Counted from the first letter of the stretch, positions 45,731 to 59,070 are shown. The stretch is DNA of 64,000 nucleotides from Auricularia sp. M13 (GCA_037042915.1 CM073195.1:310001-374000), one strand, 5' to 3'. The notes: a model not told the origin generated them from the letters alone. Numbers and translations are program-made.

Positions 45731-46381
45731 ACCATTCCCTCAAGGTCATTGCGAAACGCTTGCGATCTCTGTCCCACAAAGGCGAATGATTTGGGGCACC
45801 GACTGTGGTATGCCGCTTGTGTTTGGAACGCGTACTGTATGGGTGATGCTTGAAGTACAATTGACATTGTGGTTTCTAACTTCGAACCGAGTTCAAAATG
45901 GCCATTGTCAACGTAAAGTTTGCACTCAACATATATTCTCACCGAGCCTACATTGCTCGGTGCTGCATCTGTCTCTCATGCCTAACTTGTGAGCTCGATT
46001 TGCAGATCGACAAGCAGCACCTGGCCAGTCAAGTCCACGATTTTTCTCGATATAGCATTGGCGACTAAAGACAACGCATCAGCTTCGGGGCGTCATCAAC
46101 AGCTTACAGCACCGCGACGGAGAACCACAATAAGCTCGACGCCACCGTTGCGTGTCCATTCGTGCGCGACTACTGGCACAGTTGAACAAAGAGCGGAAAT
46201 GAGCTGGACGAATTTCCACACCATATTGGTGGGGACGCGGCACATGCGTCTGCAAAGAACGCAGTGCTTGCTGCCTCCGGCGTCAGCATGCAAGCACCGA
46301 TACTCTCTGCGTCGACAAGGATGGCCAAATCGGTCATCCAGATCCCGCTCTGCGCGCGAAAGTGATGTATGTACAACGCCA

Positions 46382-48331
46382 CCCTGGCGTGACGAGCAGT
46401 CCTTCCTCGGCAAGATCGGTCCACAGCGCCCTTTCGAGGTCGTTTGTCTATTCTTCAGACAAGGCAGACAAGGCGGCCATCGGGTGGGTTTGCAGGTTCA
46501 GCTTGATCTTCATGTTGTCAGGCAGGAGGTCAAAAAGAGTGACATCAGAAAGAACAGACCCAGATGAACATCCCTCCAACGGGCGGAACAAACTCGAACA
46601 GCGTCTTTCCGCCGGCAGAGCACGTCACGCCGTCCTCGACGCGCTCGCACAGCGCACAAGCTGCGGCGAAGCAGTCGACCGCGAAGTCACGGCGCATCGT
46701 GTGCTGCGCCCGCAAGCCTGCGCGTCGAACGCGTCAGCGGATGCGAGATACATATGCGAGCGCATACCGCGCAGCCAGCGCAGGTAGCCGTCCAGGCCGC
46801 CCCATGTGTCGCACAGCAATTTGGCGACGTGCGCTTGGCCAATGCCGTTAGGGTTTTGAGTGCTCGTGCTCGTCTCGGCCTGGCGCTCGAAGCGCTCTGC
46901 AAAGAGCGGCGAGCATGTGTACTACCCGAGGCGCGCGCCGGGGGCGATGATCTGCAGACAGAGCGTAAGCAAAGCATGGCGCAAGGCGAGGGTGGATGGG
47001 GCATACCTTCGAAAAACTGTCCAGGCGAATCACTCGGCCCTGATAATCAAACCTGAGGGCAGTCTTCGTCAGGGTATGACCTGACGGTTTACACAGCACA
47101 CACTTCAGGACCGTTGGCTCGAGCTTGTAAAGGAAGGTCTGATGGTTTCCTTCTTCCTCCTGCGGTGCCGCATGCCGGACAGCGGGAAGGCTTTACCTTT
47201 CCTGCTGCACGGGTCGTCCTCGACAATGATAGTGTCTGCACGGCGGAATGTTAGAGCGGCTCGAAATGCAAAAATCAAGTTCTGCCAGCTGACCGGATTC
47301 GACGCAGACATCATTTATCGCCTTCTTTCGTTCGGCGCCCATCGTCTAATAGAGCACGGCATCAGCAAGCGAATGCATGCAAACTTGCAGACACACCGTT
47401 CGCAAGGATTCTGGCCGACCGGCACAGCGTATAGGACATGTGGGCTATCAAGCCCGTCAGTACCCAAGCTATGTCGCCATCGTGGCCGCAAGGGCGTACC
47501 GTTTCATACCACCGCACACGCTTACGTCCCACTCAAAGTACACACGACGTAGATCGTCTGCGCACAGGCCCTGTCCGTCCATCGCGATGGGTATCGGCTT
47601 GACGCCACGCGGAATCACCGTAGCCTGCGCAGACGGGTACGAGAACTCTTCCGTGAAGTAGCCCTGACCTTGAGTCCGGCAACGGATTGACGATGAGAGA
47701 CCATCTGCGAGAGGTGTTAGCCCTCGAGCGCAACGCGGTAGCGCTAGGACGTACCCATCGGTATTTCCGGCGTGCACGTAGATCGTCAAGTCCGCGTAGG
47801 CCGGCTGGTACACGCATTGGATGAATTCGCGATTGAGGCTGCGTAAAGGCGATATACCCGTGGCGACGGAGTATTGCAGCGCGTTGGCTAGCTCTATCGG
47901 CCCGCCAATTTTGGGCACAGACGCGTCTTGCAAGACTTCAGTTGGATCTGCGGTACCCGCGTTGAACTTCGTCGACTTTGACGCATCTGCCTGGGACACG
48001 ACCAAAGGATATGCGTCGGCTGCAAACACACGAGCGCCGATAGACTCGAACGGGAATTAATCGGGGTGCGGCAAACCTGGGTCAAATTCGATACAGCTGC
48101 GACAAAGGCAGTGATGAACGTACCTCCTGCAACACCAATCATGCCAGGCTTGACAATGTATTCGAACAGACGGTTTGGCGGTGAGCCCTCGCGAACTCGG
48201 GCGAGACCAGAGAGAGGGAGCTCATGATTCAACGCTTTGAGGACCTCATTACCGTCAGCTGCTAACTACGGACTTCTGTGGCGAAGCCCGTCAACATCGA
48301 GGTTGGCCAAAGATCCTAGGGGATTCACGTA
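46382..48331 (-). pseudogene. Aromatic aminotransferase pseudogene, left-arm copy (3'-truncated)
   Basis: Same gene as at 57.1-59.3 kb, in reverse. It carries EGSPPNRLFEYIVKPGMIGV, FNAGTADPTEVLQDASVPKI, ELANALQYSVATGISPLRSL, QPAYADLTIYVHAGNTDG and the PLP-lysine region RLDSFSK then IIAPGARLG across an intron. It shares with the right-arm copy a TAA in the PHPD-FPFE block and a TAG after IIAPGARLG. Unlike the right copy it keeps MRRDFAVDCF in frame near 46,680. The last part of the gene beyond 46,382 is missing. Confidence 0.85.
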
Positions 48332-49647
48332 CATTTAGGGTGCAGCCGCGAGCGAGGACGGGAGAGCGTTGAGATCCGGGGAAAACGTAGGTTTATGCCG
48401 CAAGGATGCCGCAGTCAACGTGCTTGAGCAGCCAAGACATCAGCGCAAGTCGCGCGTTATATAGGCACCGTCGACATCGTAACCCATATCTTTATTTTCT
48501 CGTGCGGGCGGATGAACTTAAAGGAATCGTCTTCTACGTTATCGGCGACTGCAGGGTGCGGTTTGTGAGGGATAAGAAAGCAAGAAACACCGCAAGAGCT
48601 TACCGCACAGCACGTCGTCGTCGGGAAGGTTTAGATTCCTCGAGTTCGGACAGCAGGACGAATGGTTGCGGATTCAGTAGGCCGGACTAGGTCTTCGAGC
48701 TGCACACGGGCGTCAGCAAGAGTCGAGGCATCCAGCACGACTTTTTACCCAACTTTTGGCCCAGCGTGCGACACAATTTTCGCTCTGGGCGGGCGCGCGG
48801 CGCTGGGCACGAGCGTAAGCGTGCTGAAGGCAAATGGGTTATGCTCGGTACATACGCAGGCACCGGTTTCGCGAGTTCGTAGCCCATAGTTGCTGGAGGA
48901 GAGGGAAAGGCTGTCTGGGCTTGGCGCGTGGATGAAGCGGCAGAGCAGGAGGCAGAAGATGCAGCGGCGGCGGCGGCGGCGAGCGAGTGCTTCGGCGATC
49001 ACAGGCAGCGCCGGGCGACGAGGAAGATTGGACAATGGGCGCGGCACAGTAAGGGGCGTTGCTGCAGGTGGTAATTTGAGCAATATCCTATGGACATTGC
49101 GAGATCAGCTTGCAGTTGGGAAAGCCGGGCGCAGAATGTGCTTACGACGCTCGGTCGGGTCTGGGAGCGCGCAGCAGGGCGCAACGCAGTGACTGACGCG
49201 CGAGAGGCTTCGACCACCTAGAAGCGAGCGTCGGTCATCGACTGCACACGCGAGTCGCGTCGTGCGCGAAAGAGCGCGACATTCCAAGTCCGACTGGCAC
49301 GCCTTCTCTCCGTTCCACATGCACGCAGCTGAGCTACATATGCCCGCACTTGCTGGATAGTTTCGCGGTTATAACGCGGCTACCTCACGCTCTCGATCGG
49401 ATGGAATGTGCCAGGCTAGCGAATTGTCCCAGCGCACACTGTGACCCTGATGTCGTTGGACGCGCTCGTATCCGACTCGCAGACGCATCCAGCGCATTCC
49501 CAGAACGCTCAACTGCCGTGGTCTTTGCCACTGGCCTGTCTCATCCCACATTTCCCGTGCCAACCAATTATCCCTGATGCATCTCCCGCCGTTCCCAGCG
49601 CTGCAAAGACCCTGCTCGCCCGCTCCCTACCCACACAGCCTATATCT
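46382..49647 (-). repeat. Left arm of a 3.27-kb inverted repeat
   Basis: The arm is the reverse complement of 55,806-59,070 with only a handful of single- or two-base differences noticed. The outer end (CCCTGGCGTGACGAG) lies inside the aminotransferase pseudogene, so that gene is cut off here. At the inner end the arm continues for about 376 bp (to 50,023) with sequence shared with the 22.3 kb repeat but absent from the right arm. Confidence 0.95.
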
Positions 49648-50788
49648 CCGTTCCATCATTCCCCCGCGCTCCTGCCTCTTATTTGCCCCCATCTATCTCG
49701 CGCGCCCGTCGCTGGCCCAGCGCATCGACGTATGTCCCGCTGCTCGCGGGCTGGGAGCGCAGCACCGGCGACCCCGACATGATGACTGCCTGCTGGTGCC
49801 AGCCTCCGTCGCTCATTCCCCACTAGAGAAACCGACAGTAAAGTTGAGATCTACGAGCACTGAGCACCGCTTGTCGAACGATCGAACTTGGGCCCGACCC
49901 TCTTCCCCAGGCTCCGTGACTTCGGTCTCGCGACGCCCGGTCTATAACAGACCGCTTCGTCCACGCCATTCCACACGTGCCATGGGAGATCCAGTTCCTG
50001 CCGCAGACAGCCAGTCTGGTCATCGTTGCAGGATAACGACTGCCGCGCCGTCCAGTACACTGAGCTCAAAAGGGTGATCTGACGCACGGCGCAACGTCAG
50101 CGTCCCTCGCAAGCGCTGCAGATTTCATTCAGCTCATCGGTCAGTGCCACTTCACGGGCGTCGCTCGGTGTCCGGTTTCTGGCTACACGCTCGCACCGCC
50201 GTCATTGTCATCTCCGGCGGCTTCATGCCTTCTCGAGGCGCACAGGCCGGCGTATCGAACATCGCGAGAGACGGCATCAAAGCGGGTGCATCACGACCAG
50301 CTCTGTGCTCCGCGCTCATACCCACTCTTTTATTGGAGTTCATTCGAAACCTCGGAACAGCCTGGCGTCGCTTCTCAACGACATTGGCACCCGCGCTACG
50401 CAGCTCTGTGCTCGTCGAGTGCGCGGACGGCACCGGCGACACCTCTACCGCAGGCTCAATTTTCATGCCTGAGGTATATCTATCGCCGCTCGCAGCGCAG
50501 ATCCTAGAATGCCAAGAGCTGCAGTCCATTTTTGCTGTATGTATCCAGCAATTTCCCGAGTCTGTTGCATTAGTTCTCTCTTGTTTGCAATGGCTTGTCA
50601 TTGTCGAGCGTGTCATTAAGGCCTTCATTAACAGAAGTGCGCGAAATCAACGATTGCGCTCCGTTTCCAACTACACATGTGAGATTAGGACGCGCTTGAG
50701 TTATCATATATTCCTCGACGAGCTGCCTCCAGCCACACATCCTGCGGCGTATGGCAAAGGAATTTGTAACACTAGGTCTGTGAAACCG

Positions 50789-53700
50789 TCATGGGATGTC
50801 CAATCTCGAACGGCCTGGAGCACTCACCCTATTCAAACCTATAAAGACAAAGGCTTCTTTTTCCAGGCGGTGTGCGGGGTCGGCGGGTTCGTACAGGCAC
50901 CTAGCCGCATGACAAACTACTTCCGACAGAGAGATAATGCGCTTGGACTTGAAGTGGCCGTAACGCATATGACAGTCCAAGCCCTCCTCGTCTACATCAT
51001 CCAGGCGTCGCCAGCGACGGTACGGGTCCTTCTCGCTGTCTGCCTCGGAGAGTTCGTCATACAGTTGCACCAGAACATGGACGTCATTCGAGTCCACTTT
51101 GCCGTTATCCCCCGCCTGCCTGTAGACTATCTCGTCGATCTGGGCCGGCGCAGTCTCCCCATCATCTACTCTGATATGCACGATGCAGTTCCCTTTGGAC
51201 TGCCCCGCAAGTAACTGATCGAAGGGTTGGAAGGTCATCCCGCGATGCCGTATGCTGGCCGCAGATTTGAGTCCCTTGGCTGAGACGGTCGGCCCATCCA
51301 GCTCGTTGCGAACAAATACAGACGGTTGAGCAGCGCTGCGCACCACAAACCAATCGCCAGTCACTCCTGCTGCGTCGTTGTCGACGAGTAGGCTTCCGGT
51401 GTAGTCGGACTTCATACGACTCAAAGCCCAGTCGTACAGCGCCTGTGGGATGCCAGAGATGGTTTTGTCGATGATTGCCCACCGCAAGCGGCAACTCTGA
51501 AGAAACTTCCTCATCATGGTCGCCTCCATGGAGCCTGCGTCGTCATTACCACGCTGCCCGCACAAGGCACAATCGCGACATTCTTACCAATGATGTCGTT
51601 AGTTTTTATTGCTTGAAGTATGCCGTTATACCTCTCAAATGGGAAAGCCCACCACGAGTGTGGTGGGCCGAATCTGAGAAGAAATTCGGGTATATGGGTG
51701 GATAAATGATGATTGGGAGTGATGGACGCCGACGGATAGAGCGTTTGAAGGTCTACCATATATTGTTTGATAATTTTGAGATAAGATTCGCAGCGCTGCT
51801 TTGACGTTGTACGCCTCGTCGCCAAGTCGACAGCCTTGACGAGGTAAATGAAGTTAGCAAGTGCCTTGTAGTATCTGTTGGCCGACGGTAACAGGCCCCA
51901 GAGACGAATGAGGCTGATGACACAGTGGATGGTGCAGAAGACACGCCAATGATTGGCCGAAAGCTTGCCATGCTTGGTGCTGCCAACATTTGCGGGGGCT
52001 GGGTCCAGCCAATCAGGTAGAACTGTACGCTTAATGTCGCTGGATACCGCCGTGAGAACAGACCGTCCGAGTGTGATGCGGGAGCTTCGTTTGCCAGTAG
52101 CACGCTTCACCGACGGCTCCGTATCCACTTCATCGACAACAGACTGTTGCTGCAATTTCTCAAGCCTCTCCTGCATATGCTTCATTAGCGTTCGGCACGA
52201 TGCAGGTTCGAATGGCATACTTTGAAAGCTTCCTCGAGATCGCTCTTTGTAGCAGATTTCTCCGGCATAATACCAGCGGCTTCACACAAACCCTGAAGCT
52301 CATGCCTCGACAGTTTTTTCCACATGGGAGGTTGGGTGAGGAGCCATGTTTGTGCCTCGGCCTCAACCGTTTCATCGATGATCAGGATGTCGTGCTGTTG
52401 GCCAGTGTGGCGGGCCGACGACAAAGCTTGAATTTTCTGTGAAGCAGTCAGCCAGTGCATAAATTGAATCGAAGTGTATGATCCCTTTACCCAGTTCATG
52501 ATTGCATCTGCCAAGGCTTTCTTCTTGCCTTGGATGACTTCCTCGGGAATGGTCGCGGAATCGATGAGGTACGCTAGGCCCTTGAGGGATTTATGATGGA
52601 GATCGCGCAAAGAGTCGCTCGTCGCCGCGCTAGCGAGGACCTGCTTCGCATATGCAAGCTGCCCGGGGTCAAGTTGCACTTCGTCCCCCCAGCCCGAGGT
52701 GTCAACGTCCATGCGCCAGATAAAGCGTAGGTGTCGTCGAAAGAGGCCCAGAAATAGATTATGCATCGGGTCGATGACGAGGAAGCGGAAGGGATTCCAG
52801 TAGGGTAGTCTTGCTAGCTCCGTCCATCGCGCGCCGAATTGCTTGAAGTGTTTCGCCTTATCTTCAGCCTGGAGCCAACCATGAATGGCGGCCGTCCAAG
52901 CAGCAAAGCCTGTCTGGGCAGAGCCTAAACGCGGTCCGAAAGCTTTCTTGAAGTTGGCCATCTGGTCGCTGGTAGCATTGCACAGGCTACAGAAAAGGCG
53001 ATGCTTGACTGAGCCTAAACCCGCCACGCCGCGTGCAGCATCGAGGTCACATACAACCGGCCCTATAGCTGCCCACACGCGCCGCCCCTCAGGAAACTTG
53101 GAGGTCCGCGTGTACCAGATACCGGTCTGGTAGAAGGCGACGAATACGTCAACGAGCAACTGGAGGAACCAGTTGATGGCATGTCCCAACGGCTTTGTCC
53201 TTCCGGGAATTATGCCGACGAGACATACGTTCTCGGGCTTGAACCGAATATCCAGGGGTAGATTCTGGCAGACAAGATATATGGCACCGATTGACCACTT
53301 CTTGCCCGCCTGTTTACCCCCATGCGCAGTGAACCAGTCGATGGCGAGGGAAAAGAGGAGACGCAACTCGCCGTCCCGGGACTCGAAGCCCAGGCCAGGC
53401 GGGCGTTTATTCGGTTCTGCGGACGTAGCCCAGGCAAATTTGCCAAAGAAAGTCGGGTGCCAGATGTCCGCGAGGACGGACGATTTCTGGGAAGACATGG
53501 TCTTCACGTACTGCTCCATCTTCTCCTCCATTCCAGGCCGCGCGATAAGTTTGCCAATCCAAGATATCGGAGATTGATAATTGAACGTGCGGATGGGCCG
53601 ACGCAGGACTTTGCCAGTCCTAGTCATGAATTCCGTCGTCACGGCCCAGTTGCACTTCCGAGAGCCGAGCTCCGCGTCGCAAGTAAGAGGAAGCTCGTTT

Positions 53701-54497
53701 TGTTCATCGGTAGGGAACAACTTGCAGCACTCCGGGTTCGGGCAGCAAGCAATGGACTCGAAATCGGCGTCCAGGGAAAGCCAGTTCAGAGCGGTCCTAA
53801 CATCATGGGGCAGGTGATTCGCAGCGGTATCCGCGGCGAGTGCGCATACGAGCGCAATGTCCACGCCGGTCAGAGTGGAATTGGATATGCTAGCCGTAGC
53901 ATGGTAGAGTATGTGGACGCAGACGACGACGAAGGCGATGAATAATGAAAGTGATGACCGCGATGCGTTGGAGCTAGGGAATGCCTTTCCTGAAATAAGA
54001 GATCAGAACCATAGCACGGCCAGAAGAATTTAATTAATACCATTCTCGAATATGTGGTCACGATGTGAAGACGCGGACGCAGTGCGGCGACAATGAATTT
54101 GCCATCCGCGCAGCTTAATACCATGCAGCAATCCCCGAGCCGTGTCTATACGCCGTGCGATGTCGTTCAGGCGCTGGTCGGGCAGACTCTCATGTCTCAT
54201 GCTATCGACGAGGCTAGACAGCATATTGCCCTCAATCTCCAGCGAGATGAAGACAGGATTCTTCGAGGGGTCAAGTGTCCCGCACGCTCCAGTTTCAGAC
54301 TCCGTGTGTGATTCGAGGAATGCGAGAGCGTCTGGGCGAAGGACCGCGATAGCCTCCTCCAAGTTGTCAAGTGAGTCCTCAATGGCCTCGATTGGGTCGC
54401 GCGAATCGTAATCATTAGATTTGGCAGCAGGGGAGTCGTCCCCGTAAAGGGCACGCCCACGCCTCCTGGCGGCCCTCTTGGAGTTCTTAGGGGGCAT
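50789..54497 (-). CDS. Tnp2-type CACTA transposase, intact, 1157 aa
   Basis: Exons 54,497-54,122, 53,989-52,221, 52,170-51,588 and 51,534-50,789 join with all phases correct; introns are 132, 50 and 53 bp, each GT-AG. The N-terminus (MPPKNSKRAARRRGRALYGD) is basic and followed by acidic helix. A hydrophobic stretch precedes HLPHDVRTALNWLSLDADFE and a CCPNPECCKLFP cysteine block, then the Transposase_21 core: LLFSLAIDWFTAHGGKQAGK, SIGAIYLVCQNLPLDIRFKP, NVCLVGIIPGRTKPLGHAIN, KHRLFCSLCNATSDQM and LVIDPMHNLFLGLFRRHLRF. Exon 3 holds the conserved tail NHHLSTHIPEFLLRFGPPHS and WWAFPFERYNGILQ. No stop or frameshift interrupts it. CACTA terminal inverted repeats were not found, so element ends are undefined. 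An additional 5' exon (54,774 to about 54,560) is possible. Confidence 0.85.
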
Positions 54498-55805
54498 GTA
54501 ACGACTCGACGGTGGACGGATCGATGAAAGCTATGTTCGGCGAGGCCCGAGAGCATATCTACCCTACTATCACCTGAGCCTGGAATATTTCTCGAAATAC
54601 GAGCTCGTGCTCCATGCGTTTGAATGGTGCCCTTTTGTCCGCTCTTTCTTTTATCAGGCTGTTTTGGTTTGCAATGCGCAGACATGTGATATGACGCAGT
54701 GTATTTCGGACAGTATTCTGCAACCGCGACAGGCTTCTGCACTGGCAAGAGGCAGTCGGGACTTTCAGTTCCACAGCCTAAAAAACTCTATCCTATTCGA
54801 TCATATCCTGCATTTGCAGAAACCATTCTTGCTACTGCAATTCGACCATCACACACTCTGTCGTGAGTAAATAGGGGGTATACACAATATATAGATGTGA
54901 ATATATATTGCAGCGAGCTCGCATTTTTAACCCATAGTAATGGCGGACTCGCGGGGCGTCATAGCGGTCGCGATCGCGGACGGGTATTTGCAACGCAGTC
55001 ATAGCCGTCGGACTCGAGAAGAACACGATTCGCCGATGGCGGACTGGGTGACCTTGCCGAGGTTATAAGTTTCAGATTCTCAGCAGTCTCCTTCACCTTG
55101 CCAGGAACAAAACAATGGTGGTCATGTCTTCAGGTTGCAGGCCAGCACGGTGGGAGTGGGAGGGCGGGCGCAAGGCAGGTGAGAATGCGCACATGGAGCG
55201 GCGGCTCGCTGGACAGGGCGCATTTGTCTCGTGCAGCTTGTGAATGAAAAGCATCTAACTCAAGCTCGAGGAGGGCGTCCTCTGCGGCCAGCAGGTTGTG
55301 CCACGGCGAGCACAATTCGTCGGGCGGCAATGCGGGCAGGGGCAGCGACTACAGCATACGTGAGGTGTAGCATGCGGCACGACGATTGTGAGCTGCGAGC
55401 CGGAACCGGGGATGATGGAATGTGTTCGTGAACGGCGACCACGCGTGATGCTTCGCACAGCGAGGTTATTCGTGGATGCTGCGCGGGAGGAGACTGGACT
55501 GGACACTGAGTAGACTGGACGCCGTTATAGAGCAATGCCAAGCAGCATGAGCTTGGAGCACGATGGGCTGGGCAGTAACAGAAGGCGGCACACGATCTGA
55601 CCAGTGTGTCGTCTGCATGGAAGGTGTTGTCTTCAATCAATCGGTGGTGGACGCGTTCGAGTTACACGAAGCGCTGCTGCTTCCTCTCGCCATGCCGCAG
55701 TCCGCAAAAGATAAATGCCCAGACTGTATGGGCGAGCGGGTAGACAGCACCTCCGCCTGGGGGACTAATATAATTGCTTAATGACACGGTCTGCCGTTCC
55801 ATCAT
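54498..55805. other. Transposase 5' flank and unassigned sequence
   Basis: The minus-strand frame 54,774-54,559 (SCQCRSLSRLQNTVRNTLRH) may be an extra transposase exon. Between 55,130 and 55,640 minus-strand fragments LPPDELCSPWHNLLAAEDAL and LELELDAFHSQAARDKCALS look protein-like, with a possible 5' exon SQLTIVVPHATPH, but no family is recognised. The region ends at the sharp start of the right arm. Confidence 0.35.
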
Positions 55806-58800
55806 AGATATAGGCTGTGTGGGTAGGGAGCGGGCGAGCAGGGTCTTTGCAGCGCTGGGAACGGCGGGAGATGCATCAGGGATAATTGGTTGGCACGGGA
55901 AATGTGGGATGAGACAGGCCAGTGGCAAAGACCACGGCAGTTGAGCGTTCTGGGAATGCGCTGGATGCGTCTGCGAGTCGGATACGAGCGCGTCCAACGA
56001 CATCAGGGTCACAGTGTGCGCTGGGACAATTCGCTAGCCTGGCACATTCCATCCGATCGAGAGCGTGAGGTAGCCGCGTTATAACCGCGAAACTATCCAG
56101 CAAGTGCGGGCATATGTAGCTCAGCTGCGTGCATGTGGAACGGAGAGAAGGCGTGCCAGTCGGACTTGGAATGTCGCGCTCTTTCGCGCACGACGCGACT
56201 CGCGTGTGCAGTCGATGACCGACGCTCGCTTCTAGGTGGTCGAAGCCTCTCGCGCGTCAGTCACTGCGTTGCGCCCTGCTGCGCGCTCCCAGACCCGACC
56301 GAGCGTCGTAAGCACATTCTGCGCCCGGCTTTCCCAACTGCAAGCTGATCTCGCAATGTCCATAGGATATTGCTCAAATTACCACCTGCAGCAACGCCCC
56401 TTACTGTGCCGCGCCCATTGTCCAATCTTCCTCGTCGCCCGGCGCTGCCTGTGATCGCCGAAGCACTCGCTCGCCGCCGCCGCCGCCGCTGCATCTTCTG
56501 CCTCCTGCTCTGCCGCTTCATCCACGCGCCAAGCCCAGACAGCCTTTCCCTCTCCTCCAGCAACTATGGGCTACGAACTCGCGAAACCGGTGCCTGCGTA
56601 TGTACCGAGCATAACCCATTTGCCTTCAGCACGCTTACGCTCGTGCCCAGCGCCGCGCGCCCGCCCAGAGCGAAAATTGTGTCGCACGCTGGGCCAAAAG
56701 TTGGGTAAAAAGTCGTGCTGGATGCCTCGACTCTTGCTGACGCCCGTGTGCAGCTCGAAGACCTAGTCCGGCCTACTGAATCCGCAACCATTCGTCCTGC
56801 TGTCCGAACTCGAGGAATCTAAACCTTCCCGACGACGACGTGCTGTGCGGTAAGCTCTTGCGGTGTTTCTTGCTTTCTTATCCCTCACAAACCGCACCCT
56901 GCAGTCGCCGATAACGTAGAAGACGATTCCTTTAAGTTCATCCGCCCGCACGAGAAAATAAAGATATGGGTTACGATGTCGACGGTGCCTATATAACGCG
57001 CGACTTGCGCTGATGTCTTGGCTGCTCAAGCACGTTGACTGCGGCATCCTTGCGGCATAAACCTACGTTTTCCCCGGATCTCAACGCTCTCCCGTCCTCG
57101 CTCGCGAAGCTGCACCCTAAATGTACGTGAATCCCCTAGGATCTTTGGCCAACCTCGATGTTGACGGGCTTCGCCACAGAAGTCCGTAGTTAGCAGCTGA
57201 CGGTAATGAGGTCCTCAAAGCGTTGAATCATGAGCTCCCTCTCTCTGGTCTCGCCCGAGTTCGCGAGGGCTCACCGCCAAACCGTCTGTTCGAATACATT
57301 GTCAAGCCTGGCATGATTGGTGTTGCAGGAGGTACGTTCATCACTGCCTTTGTCGCAGCTGTATCGAATTTGACCCAGGTTTGCCGCACCCCGATTAATT
57401 CCCGTTCGAGTCTATCGGCGCTCGTGTGTTTGCAGCCGACGCATATCCTTTGGTCGTGTCCCAGGCAGATGCGTCAAAGTCGACGAAGTTCAACGCGGGT
57501 ACCGCAGATCCAACTGAAGTCTTGCAAGACGCGTCTGTGCCCAAAATTGGCGGGCCGATAGAGCTAGCCAACGCGCTGCAATACTCCGTCGCCACGGGTA
57601 TATCGCCTTTACGCAGCCTCAATCGCGAATTCATCCAATGCGTGTACCAGCCGGCCTACGCGGACTTGACGATCTACGTGCACGCCGGAAATACCGATGG
57701 GTACGTCCTAGCGCTACCGCGTTGCGCTCGAGGGCTAACACCTCTCGCAGATGGTCTCTCATCGTCAATCCGTTGCCGGACTCAAGGTCAGGGCTACTTC
57801 ACGGAAGAGTTCTCGTACCCGTCTGCGCAGGCTACGGTGATTCCGCGTGGCGTCAAGCCGATACCCATCGCGATGGACGGACAGGGCCTGTGCGCAGACG
57901 ATCTCGTCGTGTGTACTTTGAGTGGGACGTAAGCGTGTGCGGTGGTATGAAACGGTACGCCCTTGCGGCCACGATGGCGACATAGCTTGGGTACTGACGG
58001 GCTTGATAGCCCACATGTCCTATACGCTGTGCCGGTCGGCCAGAATCCTTGCGGAACGGTGTGTCTGCAAGTTTGCATGCATTCGCTTGCTGATGCCGTG
58101 CTCTATTAGACGATGGGCGCCGAACGAAAGAAGGCGATAAATGATGTCTGCGTCGAATCCGGTCAGCTGGCAGAACTTGATTTTTGCATTTCGAGCCGCT
58201 CTAACATTCCGCCGTGCAGACACTATCATTGTCGAGGACGACCCGTGCAGCAGGAAAGGTAAAGCCTTCCCGCTGTCCGGCATGCGGCACCGCAGGAGGA
58301 AGAAGGAAACCATCAGACCTTCCTTTACAAGCTCGAGCCAACGGTCCTGAAGTGTGTGCTGTGTAAACCGTCAGGTCATACCCTGACGAAGACTGCCCTC
58401 AGGTTTGATTATCAGGGCCGAGTGATTCGCCTGGACAGTTTTTCGAAGGTATGCCCCATCCACCCTCGCCTTGCGCCATGCTTTGCTTACGCTCTGTCTG
58501 CAGATCATCGCCCCCGCGCGCGCCTCGGGTAGTACACATGCTCGCCGCTCTTTGCAGAGCGCTTCGAGCGCCAGGCCGAGACGAGCACGAGCACTCAAAA
58601 CCCTAACGGCATTGGCCAAGCGCACGTCGCCAAATTGCTGTGCGACACATGGGGCGGCCTGGACGGCTACCTGCGCTGGCTGCGCGGTATGCGCTCGCAT
58701 ATGTATCTCGCATCCGCTGACGCGTTCGACGCGCAGGCTTGCGGGCGCAGCACACGATGCGCCGTGACCGCGGTCGACTGCTTCGCCGCAGCTTGTGCGC

Positions 58801-59070
58801 TGTGCGAGCGCGTCGAGGACGGCGTGACGTGCTCTGCCGGCGGAAAGACGCTGTTCGAGTTTGTTCCGCCCGTTGGAGGGATGTTCATCTGGGTCTGTTC
58901 TTTCTGATGTCACTCTTTTTGACCTCCTGCCTGACAACATGAAGATCAAGCTGAACCTGCAAACCCACCCGATGGCCGCCTTGTCTGCCTTGTCTGAAGA
59001 ATAGACAAACGACCTCGAAAGGGCGCTGTGGACCGATCTTGCCGAGGAAGGACTGCTCGTCACGCCAGGG
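55806..59070 (+). repeat. Right arm of the 3.27-kb inverted repeat
   Basis: Nearly identical to the reverse complement of 46,382-49,647. Differences I noticed: a lost TT near 58,768, a lost G near 58,518, a lost A near 57,904, an added G near 58,054 and a small change near 57,108. The inner end at AGATATAGGCTG coincides with an internal point of the 22.3-kb repeat, so this copy is shorter at that side. The outer sequence continues into the rest of the aminotransferase pseudogene without a break. Confidence 0.95.

Noticed and set aside
50144-51214. Plus-strand open frame of 356 codons
   Set aside because: Most of it lies antisense to the last exon of the Tnp2 transposase, whose reading is supported by conserved motifs and splice phases; no domain is visible in the plus frame.
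52885-53945. Plus-strand frames opposite the transposase exon 2
   Set aside because: Antisense shadows of a well-supported exon.
56370-56708. Arm-conserved open frames (for example 112 and 75 codons) as genes
   Set aside because: They are conserved only because the arms are nearly identical DNA; there is no independent coding signal, and both strands are open.
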